Source of the DNA: Chlamydiota bacterium
Lineage (GTDB): Bacteria > Chlamydiota > Chlamydiia > Chlamydiales > Waddliaceae
Direction: 5' to 3'
DNA: 5,185 bases
Assembly: GCA_011065005.1 (NCBI GenBank)
Contig: JAAKFP010000201.1
Location: forward strand, 1-5,185
Shown: positions 5,108 through 5,185 of the stretch, one piece after another
Layout of the letters: the number at the start of each line of letters is the position of its first letter
Numbering within the stretch: the stretch's first letter is position 1
Translations under genes and position numbers: made by a program
The notes under the pieces: generated by a model
What the model saw: the letters and a program-made list of their open reading frames with translations, nothing else
Told to the model about the DNA's origin: nothing
Database searches by the model: none

Positions 5108-5185
5108 TCAATTTTTACCCCCTAATTCTTGGACCACATTTTGCAACCCTTCTGACGCCCTCCGGGCTAGCTCTTTTGTTGGAAC
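5108..5185 (-). CDS. Possible 3' end of a gene entering from outside the window
   Basis: From the window edge the minus strand reads 25 residues, including KELARRASEGLQNVVQELGG, to TGA at 5108-5110. The composition is amphipathic and helix-like and looks more protein-like than the other frames here, but the fragment is too short to assign to a family. If real, it would be transcribed toward the REP-like element and abiEi. Chance is a serious alternative. Confidence 0.25.
   Translation of the reverse strand, partial: VPTKELARRASEGLQNVVQELGGKN

Noticed and set aside
4835..5125. 96-codon plus-strand frame and 85-codon minus-strand frame (4854-5111)
   Set aside because: Both read through the operator and/or REP-like palindromes, have no ribosome-binding site and show no family signature.

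Overview
The window looks like an accessory, rearranged stretch of a bacterial chromosome or plasmid. The sequence alone does not fix the host. AbiE-type and RhuM-type genes, a trace of a REP-associated transposase, many short repeats and a receptor-like propeller protein would suit a host-associated proteobacterium (Legionella/Coxiella-like) or another amoeba-associated bacterium, but that is inference. All four substantial genes are on the minus strand, so the order of transcription runs from high to low coordinates.

Right end (about 4806-5185): a 23-bp-armed, REP-like palindrome lies next to a 17-bp inverted repeat that probably forms the autoregulated promoter of the first gene. The last 78 bases may hold the end of a gene running in from outside. 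I see nothing in the bases between.

Defence/toxin-antitoxin remnant (2817-4805): an intact AbiEi-type antitoxin/repressor gene overlaps the next gene by ATGA, as abiEi and abiEii usually do. The second gene is a chimera. Its first 26 or so codons read as the start of an AbiEii toxin, and the rest is the C-terminal domain of a class V (PLP-dependent) aminotransferase without the catalytic lysine half. A RhuM-family gene follows; it matches its family for about 165 residues and then ends in unrelated sequence that carries a 12-bp repeat and an 18-bp palindrome.

Surface or membrane protein (311-2743): a 767-residue protein has a soluble N-terminal domain, a central hydrophobic region, a likely seven-bladed LVIVD beta-propeller, a Ser/Thr-rich stalk, one C-terminal transmembrane helix and a tail of five exact-length 13-residue repeats with a conserved acidic-Tyr motif. 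Just upstream, in a region that otherwise has no gene, lie about 20 codons of a second copy of that tail with its own stop codon. This is evidence for a lost tandem paralogue.

Left end (1-310): the first 30 codons of a REP-associated (Y1) transposase, cut off, are followed by G+C-rich 12-bp and 36-bp repeats related to those in the RhuM gene. Overall the region seems shaped by repeated deletion and recombination around small repeats. It is best read as a decaying defence module next to a probable host-interaction gene.
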